Positions 8,393-16,161 of a stretch of DNA of 64,000 nt are shown here, piece after piece. The stretch's first letter is position 1. Each line of letters opens with the position of its first letter. Both the position numbers and the translations under genes were made by a program. This DNA is from SIG603 sp964369225 (GTDB taxonomy: Bacteria > Bacillota > Clostridia > Oscillospirales > Acutalibacteraceae): contig CAYJER010000005.1 in NCBI GenBank assembly GCA_964369225.1, positions 21,393 through 85,392 on the forward strand. Direction: 5' to 3'. The notes under the pieces are model-generated. The model saw only the letters and a list, made by a program, of their open reading frames with translations. It was not told the origin of the DNA and did no database searches.

Positions 8393-8974
8393 GTGGTAAC
8401 CATAGAATCTGCATTAATCGTTTCAGCTACCGAGAAAGCAACAACTTATATTTCAGATACTCTAAAAGAGTTCTATGTAAAAAGAATAGTATGTGTCGGA
8501 ACTTGTGGCGAAGCTCGCAGACTGTTGCCACAGCAAGACTTTGACTTAGTAGTTATTAATTCTCCGTTAAAAGATGAAACAGGTGAAAAATTATCTGAAT
8601 ATATTGCTACCCGAAACCAAAGCCAAGTTATCATATTAGTAAAGGCTGAGCTTTACGAGGCAGTTTCAGAAAAAGTAGAAAACCATGGTGTCATAGCAGT
8701 AGCTAAACCAATTAATAAAAGTATGTTCTGGTTTTCTTTAAAGCTTGCAAAGGCAGCCCAAAAAAGGCTTTCAATGATGCAGGCAGAAAAACGCAAACTT
8801 GTACAAAGAATAGAAGATATTAAGATTGTAGACAGAGCTAAACATATGCTTATCTCTTATCTTAGTATGTCAGAGGAAGAAGCCCACAAATATATAGAAC
8901 GTCAGGCGATGGACACAAGGGCTACAAAAAGATCAATAGCTGAGGAGATATTAAAAATATATGAAATCCATTGA
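8393..8974 (+). CDS. ANTAR-domain regulator with pseudo-receiver (193 aa)
   Basis: Residues ~5-115 are a receiver-like domain (ESALIVSATEK ... FDLVVINSPLKDETG) in which the expected phospho-acceptor Asp appears to be Asn (VVIN), so it is probably not phosphorylated normally. The C-terminal ~60 residues (IEDIKIVDRAKHMLISYL, EEEAHKYIERQAMDTR) form an ANTAR domain, which binds tandem hairpins in leader RNA to prevent termination. Its obvious target is the glnA leader just upstream. Start choice is unusual: the strong AGGAGGTGG (8389-8397) overlaps the only standard codon, GTG 8393; family homologues begin M-E-x-ALIVS, which would place initiation at ATA 8402. The end overlaps purF by 14 bases. 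Confidence 0.85.
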   Translation: MVTIESALIVSATEKATTYISDTLKEFYVKRIVCVGTCGEARRLLPQQDFDLVVINSPLKDETGEKLSEYIATRNQSQVIILVKAELYEAVSEKVENHGVIAVAKPINKSMFWFSLKLAKAAQKRLSMMQAEKRKLVQRIEDIKIVDRAKHMLISYLSMSEEEAHKYIERQAMDTRATKRSIAEEILKIYEIH

Positions 8975-10370
8975 TAAATTGCATGAAGAATGTGCCGTTT
9001 TTGGTGTAAGCGTTAATAATCACGAAGCTGCAGGCATAACCTACAATGGTTTGCTTGCATTACAACACAGAGGACAAGAAAGTAGTGGAATAGCAGTTAG
9101 CTGTGACAATAATATTTTATATCACAAGAATACAGGATTAGTACAAGAAGCGTTCAACAACAAAGTTTTATCTAAATTGCCTAAAAGTGGCGTAGCCGTA
9201 GGACATAACAGATACTCCACAACAGGCTCAAACGTTGCCGAAAATGCAGGACCTTTTATAACCGAATTTTTAACAGGAAGAATAGCAACTGCACATAACG
9301 GAAACGTAACCAACGCAAAAAAAATTAAAGATAGACTGCAAACTTTAGGTTTAAAATTCATGGCAACAAGCGACAGCGAGGTTGTTTCGTCTTTGATAGC
9401 CTATCACGCCGTAAGAGAAGAAGACATAGTAAAAGGAATAATTAAGGCATCTAAAGAACTAACAGGCGCTTTTTCACTTGTTATTTTATCTGGTGAAAAA
9501 TTAATTGCCGTTAGAGACCCAAACGGTTTTAGACCACTCTGCATTGGAGAAAACGAAGACGGAATGGTAGTTTCCTCTGAAAGCTGTGCGCTTGATAGCT
9601 GTGGTTTTAAATTTATTAGAGATGTTAGCCCTGGCGAAGTAATAGTAATAGAAAAAGGTAAAATTACTTATTCAGAAACAGTTCTTGATAACAAGATTGA
9701 TTGTTGTGGAATTTGTATTTTCGAGTATGTATACTTTGCAAGACCAGACAGTATCATTGATGGTCTTAGCGTATATAAGGCTCGTTATAACATGGGTGCA
9801 AGACTAGCCCACGAATACCCAGTTGAAGCGGATGTTGTCTGCGGAGTTCCAGACAGCGGACTAGAAGCTGCCATAGGCTACAGTGCTACTAGCAAAATCC
9901 CACTGGTTTCAGGCTTTGTTAAAAACCGTTATATTGGCAGGAGCTTTATCTACCCTACTCAATCACAACGTGAAAGTGCTGTTAAGCTAAAACTTAATCC
10001 ACTTTCTGTAAATGTTAAAGATAAGAGAGTAGTCTTAGTTGATGACTCTATTGTTAGAGGAACTACCATAGCAAAAATTGTGAACAACCTTAAAAATGCA
10101 GGGGCTAAAGAAGTTCACTTAAGAATTTCTTCACCACCATTTAAATATACATGTCACTATGGAACAGACGTTGACAGCGAAGAAAATTTAATAGCTAACC
10201 AAATGAGCATAGACAGCATATGCAAATCAATTGGAGCAGATAGCCTAGGCTATATCAGTGTAAACGGAATTAAAATAGCATGTAATGATAGTTCTCTACC
10301 TTTCTGCACAAACTGTTTCTCTGGAGAAATGAGAGAAATAGATACCGCTAAAAAATCTGATTTAGAATAA
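8961..10370 (+). CDS. purF: Amidophosphoribosyltransferase (469 aa)
   Basis: First step of purine synthesis: transfers the amide nitrogen of glutamine to PRPP, giving phosphoribosylamine. The glutaminase domain begins after a 10-residue propeptide at Cys11 (ECAVFGV), with LQHRGQESSG and HNRYSTTG. The phosphoribosyl-transferase motif is VVLVDDSIVRGTT (~352-364). Cysteines in CCGICIFEYVYFARPDS, FKYTCHYG and FCTNCFSG match the [4Fe-4S] ligands of Bacillus-type PurF. Its start overlaps the ANTAR gene by 14 bases; other pur genes are not in the window, so glnA and purF share control here, linking glutamine supply to its use. Confidence 0.95.
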   Translation: MKSIDKLHEECAVFGVSVNNHEAAGITYNGLLALQHRGQESSGIAVSCDNNILYHKNTGLVQEAFNNKVLSKLPKSGVAVGHNRYSTTGSNVAENAGPFITEFLTGRIATAHNGNVTNAKKIKDRLQTLGLKFMATSDSEVVSSLIAYHAVREEDIVKGIIKASKELTGAFSLVILSGEKLIAVRDPNGFRPLCIGENEDGMVVSSESCALDSCGFKFIRDVSPGEVIVIEKGKITYSETVLDNKIDCCGICIFEYVYFARPDSIIDGLSVYKARYNMGARLAHEYPVEADVVCGVPDSGLEAAIGYSATSKIPLVSGFVKNRYIGRSFIYPTQSQRESAVKLKLNPLSVNVKDKRVVLVDDSIVRGTTIAKIVNNLKNAGAKEVHLRISSPPFKYTCHYGTDVDSEENLIANQMSIDSICKSIGADSLGYISVNGIKIACNDSSLPFCTNCFSGEMREIDTAKKSDLE

Positions 10371-10378
10371 AAAATGAC

Positions 10379-10415
10379 AAAATCGAAACCGCCAAAAACG
10401 GTTTCGATTTTATCT
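10379..10415 (+). terminator. Terminator after purF, probably bidirectional
   Basis: AAAATCGAAACCG (10379-10391) and CGGTTTCGATTTT (10399-10411) are exact inverted arms, with T-rich flanks on both sides. It can also serve the convergent zinc-ribbon gene. Confidence 0.85.
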
Positions 10416-10441
10416 TTCCTCTTAATCTGTTAAACGATTAA

Positions 10442-10714
10442 TTATTGTCTTGATTTTGCAAAACAATCGCTGCAATAAACAGGGCGATCTTCACGTGGTT
10501 TAAATGGAACTACTGCCTCATTACCACACTCTGCACAAGTAGCTGTGAAACGCTCACGCTCAGGTTTTGCTGTAGCTTTACGGTTTGTACGGCAAGATTT
10601 GCATCTTTGTGGCTCATTTACGAAGCCTTTTTCTTGATAAAATTCTTGCTCTCCAGCAGTGAATGTAAATTCTCCGCCACAGTCTTTGCATGTTAAATTC
10701 TTGTCCTCGAACAT
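10442..10714 (-). CDS. Zinc-ribbon protein (90 aa)
   Basis: Two treble-clef/zinc-ribbon units are seen: CKDCGGEF ... CKSC (residues ~9-41) and CAECGNEAVVPFKPR ... CSDC (~59-84), the latter spacing being that of the CxxC-x17-CxxC family. Such proteins are small, cytoplasmic and of unknown role; nucleic-acid or metal binding is likely. ATG 10714 (MFEDKNLTC) is chosen because it follows GTGAGGT with 7 bases spacing; an upstream in-frame start at 10771 would add 19 residues. A promoter at 10945-10973 gives a leader of over 200 bases. Confidence 0.8.
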   Translation of the reverse strand: MFEDKNLTCKDCGGEFTFTAGEQEFYQEKGFVNEPQRCKSCRTNRKATAKPERERFTATCAECGNEAVVPFKPREDRPVYCSDCFAKSRQ

Positions 10715-10746
10715 TTGTTGTACCTCACTTTGAGTAATATTATATT

Positions 10747-10767
10747 TTTTAAGGCTTTGCCTTAAAA
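10747..10767 (-). repeat. Hairpin in zinc-ribbon leader
   Basis: TTTTAAGGC (10747-10755) and GCCTTAAAA (10759-10767) are exact inverted arms around 3 bases. It lies ~30 bases upstream of the ribosome site in a long leader. Confidence 0.7.
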
Positions 10768-10944
10768 CCATTGTAATTTAAGCCATTAAAGCTTAGAAAA
10801 ATTCTCTAACCGCTTTAAATTCCACTAATACATTTTGGTAACAACAAATATATCCGCATTGATTAAAAACAGTTTCTAATTCTCCTCAAATTTCAGGAAT
10901 ACCGAAATATTACAATAAATTAATTTTATTGTAACTACTAATTT

Positions 10945-10973
10945 AGTATACACTATAAACACAACATAGTCAA
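10945..10973 (-). promoter_or_regulatory. Sigma-A promoter of zinc-ribbon gene
   Basis: TTGACT (10968-10973), 17-base spacer, TATACT (10945-10950) on the minus strand. The distance to the start codon at 10714 is about 225 bases. Confidence 0.65.
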
Positions 10974-11128
10974 GCTTTTTGACAAAATTTTATTATTCTA
11001 CAACAAAAAAATTGTATTATTTGAAGTTGAATTAAAATACTTTATATAAACCAATCAAAATTTGCATAAATTAGTGTAAACTAGTTCATTTTTCAACTTT
11101 ATTTTAGTTAGCAAAGAAGAAAAAACTC
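10974..11128. other. AT-rich intergenic stretch
   Basis: Between two divergent promoters. I see no open frame or hairpin of note in this stretch. Confidence 0.5.
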
Positions 11129-11157
11129 TTGAATTATTCCTAATTTACTGGTACAAT
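11129..11157 (+). promoter_or_regulatory. Sigma-A promoter of the lipoprotein gene
   Basis: TTGAAT (11129-11134), 17-base spacer, TACAAT (11152-11157). The ribosome site GGAGGG is near 11191. Confidence 0.7.
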
Positions 11158-11202
11158 ATACATATAACATATCATATTAATCAAAAATATTGGAGGGATA
11201 TT

Positions 11203-12171
11203 ATGAAAAAGTTTTTAAGTATTGTATTGGCTTTATCCATGTTTATGTTAGTTGCATGCTCTAACAACACAGGGGAAGAATCATCACAGCAAAGCGAGCA
11301 AAATATTAGTTCTACACAAGAAGCGGTCTCAAGTCAAAACGAACAAATTAGCTCTACACAAGTGAACGACGAAGAAATTACCTCTCGAGACATTACAGGC
11401 TACTGGGTTCATACTTCAGGCGAGATGTATTATCACCTTGACTCTAACGGAATTTTCGAGTACAAAAGTGCTCAATTTGGTCAAACTGGCTCTTTTGATT
11501 TAAACAATTATGAAATTACAATTTATAATGGTCCTGAAAGTTCAGTAACAGGTTTTTTTGATGAATACTTAGCAAATTTAGTATTAAACACAATAGCTGG
11601 CGAATTTTACCGTGCAGCACCTGAGGAAGTTCCACAGTATAATCACGAACCAGATATTTCAGATTTTAATGTATTTGGTTCTTGGACCCTTTTTGGAAAC
11701 GAGACATTTTTAACATTTTATGATGATGGTACATATCTAATAGAGGATTCTGTCGCTATAATTGACAATGGGCATTATACAATAACACCTAACGATCAAC
11801 TAACAGGTGCTGAAATAGAGTTTTTAAGTGAACACGGAAGTGTTTATGGTGGATATTATAGTATAGTGACTAACGAAATTGAAGTTGACGATTATGGCAC
11901 AAGTTTTGTTAAAGGAGAGGTTCCTTACGATGAAGACAATCTACTTATAGGTGCATGGCTACGTACTGGCACAGATGATACAATAGAATTTTTCAGTGAC
12001 TATACATTTACATTCTATATAGACGGATATCAAAACACAGGAACTTACAAAAGATTTGGGGACGAATTTGAGTTTACTCTTTATGATCACCCAGTCTTTG
12101 GCACATACTATCATATAGACAATACAATTCATATTGAAGATTATGGTTGGTTTAGCGAATACGGACACTAA
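11203..12171 (+). CDS. Lipoprotein with three beta-repeat units (322 aa)
   Basis: An exported, membrane-anchored protein. A signal peptide ends in the lipobox LVAC (Cys20), followed by a Ser/Gln-rich linker to ~residue 60. Three related segments follow, each starting G-x-W: GYWVHTSGEMYYHLDSNG (~67-), GSWTLFGNETFLTFYDDG (~160-) and GAWLRTGTDDTIEFFSDY (~249-), each with a turn-strand pattern ending near an ITIYN/FTLYD strand. This looks like the lipocalin-like DUF5640 type repeat, by eye. Function unknown; surface ligand binding is a guess. It is monocistronic with its own promoter and terminator. Confidence 0.8.
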   Translation: MKKFLSIVLALSMFMLVACSNNTGEESSQQSEQNISSTQEAVSSQNEQISSTQVNDEEITSRDITGYWVHTSGEMYYHLDSNGIFEYKSAQFGQTGSFDLNNYEITIYNGPESSVTGFFDEYLANLVLNTIAGEFYRAAPEEVPQYNHEPDISDFNVFGSWTLFGNETFLTFYDDGTYLIEDSVAIIDNGHYTITPNDQLTGAEIEFLSEHGSVYGGYYSIVTNEIEVDDYGTSFVKGEVPYDEDNLLIGAWLRTGTDDTIEFFSDYTFTFYIDGYQNTGTYKRFGDEFEFTLYDHPVFGTYYHIDNTIHIEDYGWFSEYGH

Positions 12172-12186
12172 TAACGCAAAAAATTT

Positions 12187-12216
12187 GGGGACAGAATATT
12201 CTGTCCCCATTTTTTT
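12187..12216 (+). terminator. Intrinsic terminator after lipoprotein gene
   Basis: GGGGACAGAAT (12187-12197) and ATTCTGTCCCC (12198-12208) form an exact palindrome followed by ATTTTTTT. It separates the lipoprotein gene from the convergent endolysin gene. Confidence 0.9.
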
Positions 12217-13117
12217 AATCTATATTCTTACAATAATCAAGGCAGATATACCCACTAGGAGTTCTGCCCCAGCTCCCACGAACCTCACTAACATCACAAA
12301 CCATTCCTTTTACATAACCGTTTGCTTTATATTTTGCTAAATTCATAATTTGTGATTGTGCGTTTTGGCTTAAATTTTCAAACCTTTTCCAACCTGAATT
12401 AACAGTAGGCTCTTCTCTAACTGTTAAAACATTCGCTGTAACTATGTATCTTCCTGTGCTATATACTGTTTCTTCTGTTTCATTTGTTGGAGGAATTGAA
12501 GTTTCTAAACTAAGATTAACTAATAGTTCTGCATTTAATAGATAATTTGTATCACCTGTATATCCAGGTACAGTTCCTCTGTCGCTATTTTGCCAAAGGT
12601 CATAATCCTGTGCATCATCTACACTATCATAATAATATGCCAGCCACTGAAAATACTTAAGTCTGTCTCGAACGCCCTCACCTTTAATAAGGTTAAGCCT
12701 TGATCTATAGTCAGTGTTATAATAAATTCCAGCTTTATAGCCAGCCTTTCTAATCTTGTCCATAAAAGCCATTGCCATCGCTTCAAATAGTTTTTTATCT
12801 ACAGATACACCATTTTGCAAGGCGTATCTGTTGCTGTCATATTCCCAATCAAAAAAAATCGGAAGTGTAGGATTAACATTATATTTTTTAAGCACAGATA
12901 AAACAAAGTCTGCCTCTAGTTCTGCCCCACCTACAGAATAGGCATATGAGAAATGATATAACCCAAATGGAAATTTGCAGTTTTTAAGGTTATGAGACAG
13001 GCAACCGTCTTCATAACCTTTTCCAAAACCTATTCTAAAAATAGCGAAATCGCATTCAATTTTTTCCCAATTTACTTTTCCGTTGTGTTCAGATAAATCT
13101 ATTCCTTTTTTATACAT
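12215..13117 (-). CDS. Phage endolysin, GH25 muramidase (300 aa)
   Basis: Cuts the glycan strands of peptidoglycan to release particles. The GH25 barrel spans ~1-195: YKKGIDLSEHNGKVNW at the N terminus, IFRIGFGKGYED, FPFGLYHFSYA and the catalytic FFDWEYD. A C-terminal SH3-like cell-wall-binding unit follows (YIVTANVLTVREEP ... GYICLDYC, ~225-300). There is no signal peptide, so release depends on the holin upstream. ATG 13117 follows AAAGGAAATTGAGG; an in-frame TTG two codons earlier is possible. It overlaps the holin stop by 8 bases and is the last gene of the phage cluster. Confidence 0.93.
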   Translation of the reverse strand: MYKKGIDLSEHNGKVNWEKIECDFAIFRIGFGKGYEDGCLSHNLKNCKFPFGLYHFSYAYSVGGAELEADFVLSVLKKYNVNPTLPIFFDWEYDSNRYALQNGVSVDKKLFEAMAMAFMDKIRKAGYKAGIYYNTDYRSRLNLIKGEGVRDRLKYFQWLAYYYDSVDDAQDYDLWQNSDRGTVPGYTGDTNYLLNAELLVNLSLETSIPPTNETEETVYSTGRYIVTANVLTVREEPTVNSGWKRFENLSQNAQSQIMNLAKYKANGYVKGMVCDVSEVRGSWGRTPSGYICLDYCKNID

Positions 13118-13382
13118 CCTCAATTTCCTTTCTTGGTGTTTTATATTCCATAGCCTGTTCAGTATCCCCTAGTCCATTTGTAGTAGGATCGTTTATAACT
13201 CCCATTATTATCAATACTGAAAACGCTGCATTTACAAAGGTGAGTATTTTAGCCTGTAAATCACCTAGATTCAATTGCACATCAAATATTGCTAATCCTA
13301 CCTGCACCAGAACTAAAAGTGCTGGTATGAACGAAATCCAGAAATTCTTATTTTTAAATCTAACTAACCAATTTACCTTCAT
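13110..13382 (-). CDS. Phage holin, phi LC3 family (90 aa)
   Basis: Forms membrane lesions that let the endolysin reach the wall. MKVNWLVRFKNKNFWISFIPALL at the N terminus, two hydrophobic segments (~14-37 and ~52-67), and INDPTTNGLGDTEQAMEYKTP are the phi LC3/LL-H holin pattern. ATG 13382 is chosen (TAGGTGATTTTG before it) over GTG 13391, which sits in the ribosome site. Confidence 0.92.
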   Translation of the reverse strand: MKVNWLVRFKNKNFWISFIPALLVLVQVGLAIFDVQLNLGDLQAKILTFVNAAFSVLIIMGVINDPTTNGLGDTEQAMEYKTPRKEIEDV

Positions 13383-13408
13383 CAAAATCACCTAGATACC
13401 TTTCTTTT

Positions 13409-13669
13409 CTATATATTATGTATATTCTTCTTATTGTGTTCCTCAATTCTTATAAGTCGTGCCTCATGGTCTTTAATTTCATTCCGCAAAGCCTTTATAT
13501 CATACTTAATCTCATTAAGTCCATTAGAAATCCCCTCTAGTTTAACTATAATCATTGTAATTTCTTGAGTTTCACCCTTTGTGTCTTTTTTAGAACCACG
13601 CCAAATTCCTACAAAAGAAAAACACATCGATGCAATTATAGCCGTGACAGGGACTATTATCTCCCACAT
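13409..13669 (-). CDS. Small membrane protein with coiled coil (86 aa)
   Basis: One N-terminal membrane segment (IIVPVTAIIASMCFSFVGIW, ~4-23) is followed by a charged coiled coil (~35-80, LEGISNGLNEIKYDIKALRN). It sits directly upstream of the holin in the lysis cassette. XhlA-type proteins of PBSX have a coiled coil and a membrane segment in the opposite order, so this is a lysis-accessory candidate and not a clear XhlA. Confidence 0.75.
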   Translation of the reverse strand: MWEIIVPVTAIIASMCFSFVGIWRGSKKDTKGETQEITMIIVKLEGISNGLNEIKYDIKALRNEIKDHEARLIRIEEHNKKNIHNI

Positions 13670-13678
13670 ATAAACACC

Positions 13679-13945
13679 TCAAATCATATCGACAACAAAA
13701 TAAAGCTGACCTCCATCCTGCCGAACAATCGCAAACTTGTCGCCTACTTTAACGGACTGTGTCTCAAAAAGGTTTGTCACCGTCTTAGACATCACACAAA
13801 AATCACTACCTATCATTAAGTTTGTTCCAAGGTTAAAGCTAATCGGATAAAGGCTAACTAATTCAGCAAAAATTAGTTTAGTTAAACTTTCTGCCTTTAC
13901 GGCTTCTAAAGCCATTCTCTTAATTATAGATGCTATATCACCCAT
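13679..13945 (-). CDS. XkdR-like (DUF2577) baseplate protein (88 aa)
   Basis: The pattern MGDIASIIKRMALEAVKAES ... LVSLYPISFNLG ... KVGDKFAIVRQDGGQLYFVVD matches DUF2577, which in PBSX-type phages is XkdR, a small baseplate hub-associated protein normally encoded between xkdQ and xkdS. Here it lies after the fibre gene, with its ATG overlapping that gene's stop (TAATG). The position is atypical. Confidence 0.7.
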   Translation of the reverse strand: MGDIASIIKRMALEAVKAESLTKLIFAELVSLYPISFNLGTNLMIGSDFCVMSKTVTNLFETQSVKVGDKFAIVRQDGGQLYFVVDMI

Positions 13946-15189
13946 TAGCTTACCCCCTTAATATACAAGCCCTGTTTGCAAACATACACCTGACATTTCA
14001 CATATAAACCATGTACACATACATAAACATATGCTTTTTTATAAGTTCCTGAAACTGCAATCTTTACGCCAGAATAATCTTCTCTTCTAACAATATTAGT
14101 TTCTTTATATGGTGAAATCTCGCCAAAGATATCCACCGCACAAATTCTAAACTTAATATTACTTTGATCTTCCATATATTCAGCTGGCTTAAACCTGTAA
14201 TAAAGACCTGTAGTAGTAACTAAAGTTTTCCATGCAGTGTTGTTTACTGAATACTCCACTTTATATTCTTTGATATTATTTTCACTGTCACTAGCATTTT
14301 CCCACGATACTGTTAAATAGTCATTCTCTGAAACCTTGCTAGCATCTACATTTAAACTATTAACTGCCTGTGGAGCAGTGTTTACTTTTACCGATGAAGA
14401 GTATTTATAATCAGAATAATAACTGCTACCGGCACTTCCCTCTGCCCTTATTCTATAGGCAATTGTGCTACCTTTGTCAAATTCAAGGCTATGAGTATAA
14501 CTACCCGAAACAGCAGTGCTTGCAACCCTATTAAGTAGCCACCATGTACTGCTGTCATTTAGCTTGTACTCAATTCTATAGCCTGTTATACTGTTTGCCG
14601 TTCCACTCTTAGCGTTAGACCACTTAAGATTAACTGTATCAGCTACAACCGAGTTTACACTATTCTCTACAGTAAAAGAAGTAGGCGCTGTGCAATTTGT
14701 GCTTGAAATTCTTTTCTCTAAAGTAATTTGATTACTTCCACCAGCCTCATAACTATAAAGATGATAACCCGAGCCATCACTCTGAGGAACATTAAAAGGG
14801 GCAAACCTTGCCGTACTAGGGTTTGTATATCCTGCGGCAAGGTAAACACTATAAGTACTTGTCGAATTATATTCAACCTCAAAAGTAGTAGAACCCACTA
14901 GATTATAAACATTACTTTTAACCTCTTTATTATTTGTAAGAGTTGGATTAATGTTCACCTTATGCAAAGCCGCTGAACTACTACCTTTTCTAATTCCTAA
15001 GTAGAGCGTATCATTTGTATAAACTGAATAAGTGTAAGGATCGGGCTTTATGTAAAAATCCACCTTAATATTTGCAACACTTTTAAGGGTTGATAAATCA
15101 TCTACATATGTTACCGAATAAAGCAATTTAGCATAAGTCTTATAATAAATATTTGTTGTCCTATTAAAGCCTACAATAATTTCTGGCAT
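13945..15189 (-). CDS. Fibronectin type III tail-fibre protein (414 aa)
   Basis: The N-terminal ~160 residues are a beta-rich region (VGFNRTTNIYYKTYAKLLYS). Two FN3 domains follow: ~162-265 (APTSFTVENSVNSV, VNLKWSNAKSG, GYRIEYKLNDSSTWWLL) and ~270-370 (APQAVNSLNVDASKV, LTVSWENASDSE, EYKVEYSVNNTAW). The end (KKAYVYVCVHGLYVKCQVYV) is a short Tyr/Val/Cys repeat. The gene follows the tail-pin gene, so the protein probably decorates the fibre or binds the host surface. ATG 15189 follows AAAGGAGCATT. Confidence 0.8.
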   Translation of the reverse strand: MPEIIVGFNRTTNIYYKTYAKLLYSVTYVDDLSTLKSVANIKVDFYIKPDPYTYSVYTNDTLYLGIRKGSSSAALHKVNINPTLTNNKEVKSNVYNLVGSTTFEVEYNSTSTYSVYLAAGYTNPSTARFAPFNVPQSDGSGYHLYSYEAGGSNQITLEKRISSTNCTAPTSFTVENSVNSVVADTVNLKWSNAKSGTANSITGYRIEYKLNDSSTWWLLNRVASTAVSGSYTHSLEFDKGSTIAYRIRAEGSAGSSYYSDYKYSSSVKVNTAPQAVNSLNVDASKVSENDYLTVSWENASDSENNIKEYKVEYSVNNTAWKTLVTTTGLYYRFKPAEYMEDQSNIKFRICAVDIFGEISPYKETNIVRREDYSGVKIAVSGTYKKAYVYVCVHGLYVKCQVYVCKQGLYIKGVS

Positions 15190-15200
15190 AATGCTCCTTT

Positions 15201-15626
15201 CTACTCAATCTTAATCCATATTCTACCGTCTTGCAAAGGCGGTTCTTCAGCACTAATAACTATATCATCTGTGGTTAGTGCGATTGCTAGTTTTTCTTTT
15301 TCGGTAGTGTCAAAATGCACACTTCCTTCAAACATATGTCTAGTCAGCATTTCACGCACCTCTGCCGACGACCCTATTTTATCCGCACCAACGCTAATAT
15401 AATTAGCCGTAGCAGACATAAAATCCCATCTGCTTTTTCCGCTGTCTTGAATCTGTCCATTAGAGTCAAAGCATACAAAATTCCCATCGACTGCATCCAC
15501 AGGTACTTTTATACTCTTTGCAAACTCCGCATCTATAATATCAGCATTAGTGTTAAAGTCTTGGATATTAAAAAAATCTTCTTCACTGGGTTTTTTCAAA
15601 TTAATATTCTCTGTATAAGTTGCCAT
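15201..15626 (-). CDS. Phage tail fibre/pin protein (141 aa)
   Basis: The opening YTENINLKKPSEEDFFNIQD ... FNTNADIIDAEF is the common N-terminal attachment region of Clostridia phage tail-fibre (XkdV-like) proteins. The rest is short (ends ISAEEPPLQDGRIWIKIE), so a long receptor-binding shaft is missing; the FN3 protein may supply it. It lies between xkdU and the FN3 gene. Confidence 0.8.
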   Translation of the reverse strand: MATYTENINLKKPSEEDFFNIQDFNTNADIIDAEFAKSIKVPVDAVDGNFVCFDSNGQIQDSGKSRWDFMSATANYISVGADKIGSSAEVREMLTRHMFEGSVHFDTTEKEKLAIALTTDDIVISAEEPPLQDGRIWIKIE

Positions 15627-15630
15627 TTAC

Positions 15631-16161
15631 CTAATCCTCTCTTAATACTTTATTTGTAATATCCGCCATTTCAGAATATCTATACTCACTATAATCTCCA
15701 TACCTGTTATAAGCCAACATAAAATTCAGCTCCAAGTTAGCTGGGAGCAAATCTGTAACTAAATTTTCAATAAACTGTAATCTATTTTTCTGTGACAAAG
15801 CCAGCCTGATATTCACCTGATAATTAAAAAAGTTAGCATCTATCTCAAAACTACCCTTACCACAAACCTGCTCTAACTGAGACACTAAAAATCTATATGT
15901 AATAGGTCTTTTTTCTATAATCATGGCAGAAAGAGCAAATTTCCTCTCTTCATCACTTAAACTATAGTCAGGCTTCACCCCATAAATATTTTCGTATCTT
16001 TCAATTCCAAACTTGTCTGCTGTGGCAATAAACAAATTATCAAGCAGTCTGTATCTTTGATAGAACAAATCATTTATATCATTTTGAACAATAGACTGTA
16101 TCTGCCTTAATTCTTCCACATTTTTTAAGTGTTCAGGCAGATAATCAAGTAATTGTCGCAT
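15631..16161 (-). CDS. XkdU-like baseplate protein (DUF2313, 176 aa)
   Basis: MRQLLDYLPEHLKNVEELRQ, FGIERYENIYGVKPDYSLSDEERK and the NFFNYQVNIRLAL region are the YmfQ/DUF2313 pattern, a baseplate wedge component that connects to fibres. ATG 16161 follows AAGGGGTG with 6 bases spacing; a GTG at 16170 is the alternative. It overlaps the xkdT stop. Confidence 0.85.
   Translation of the reverse strand: MRQLLDYLPEHLKNVEELRQIQSIVQNDINDLFYQRYRLLDNLFIATADKFGIERYENIYGVKPDYSLSDEERKFALSAMIIEKRPITYRFLVSQLEQVCGKGSFEIDANFFNYQVNIRLALSQKNRLQFIENLVTDLLPANLELNFMLAYNRYGDYSEYRYSEMADITNKVLRED

Noticed and set aside
12187..12216. Palindrome at the phage cluster's left end as an att site
   Set aside because: It has the form of an intrinsic terminator for the lipoprotein gene, and no matching copy is seen at the right end.
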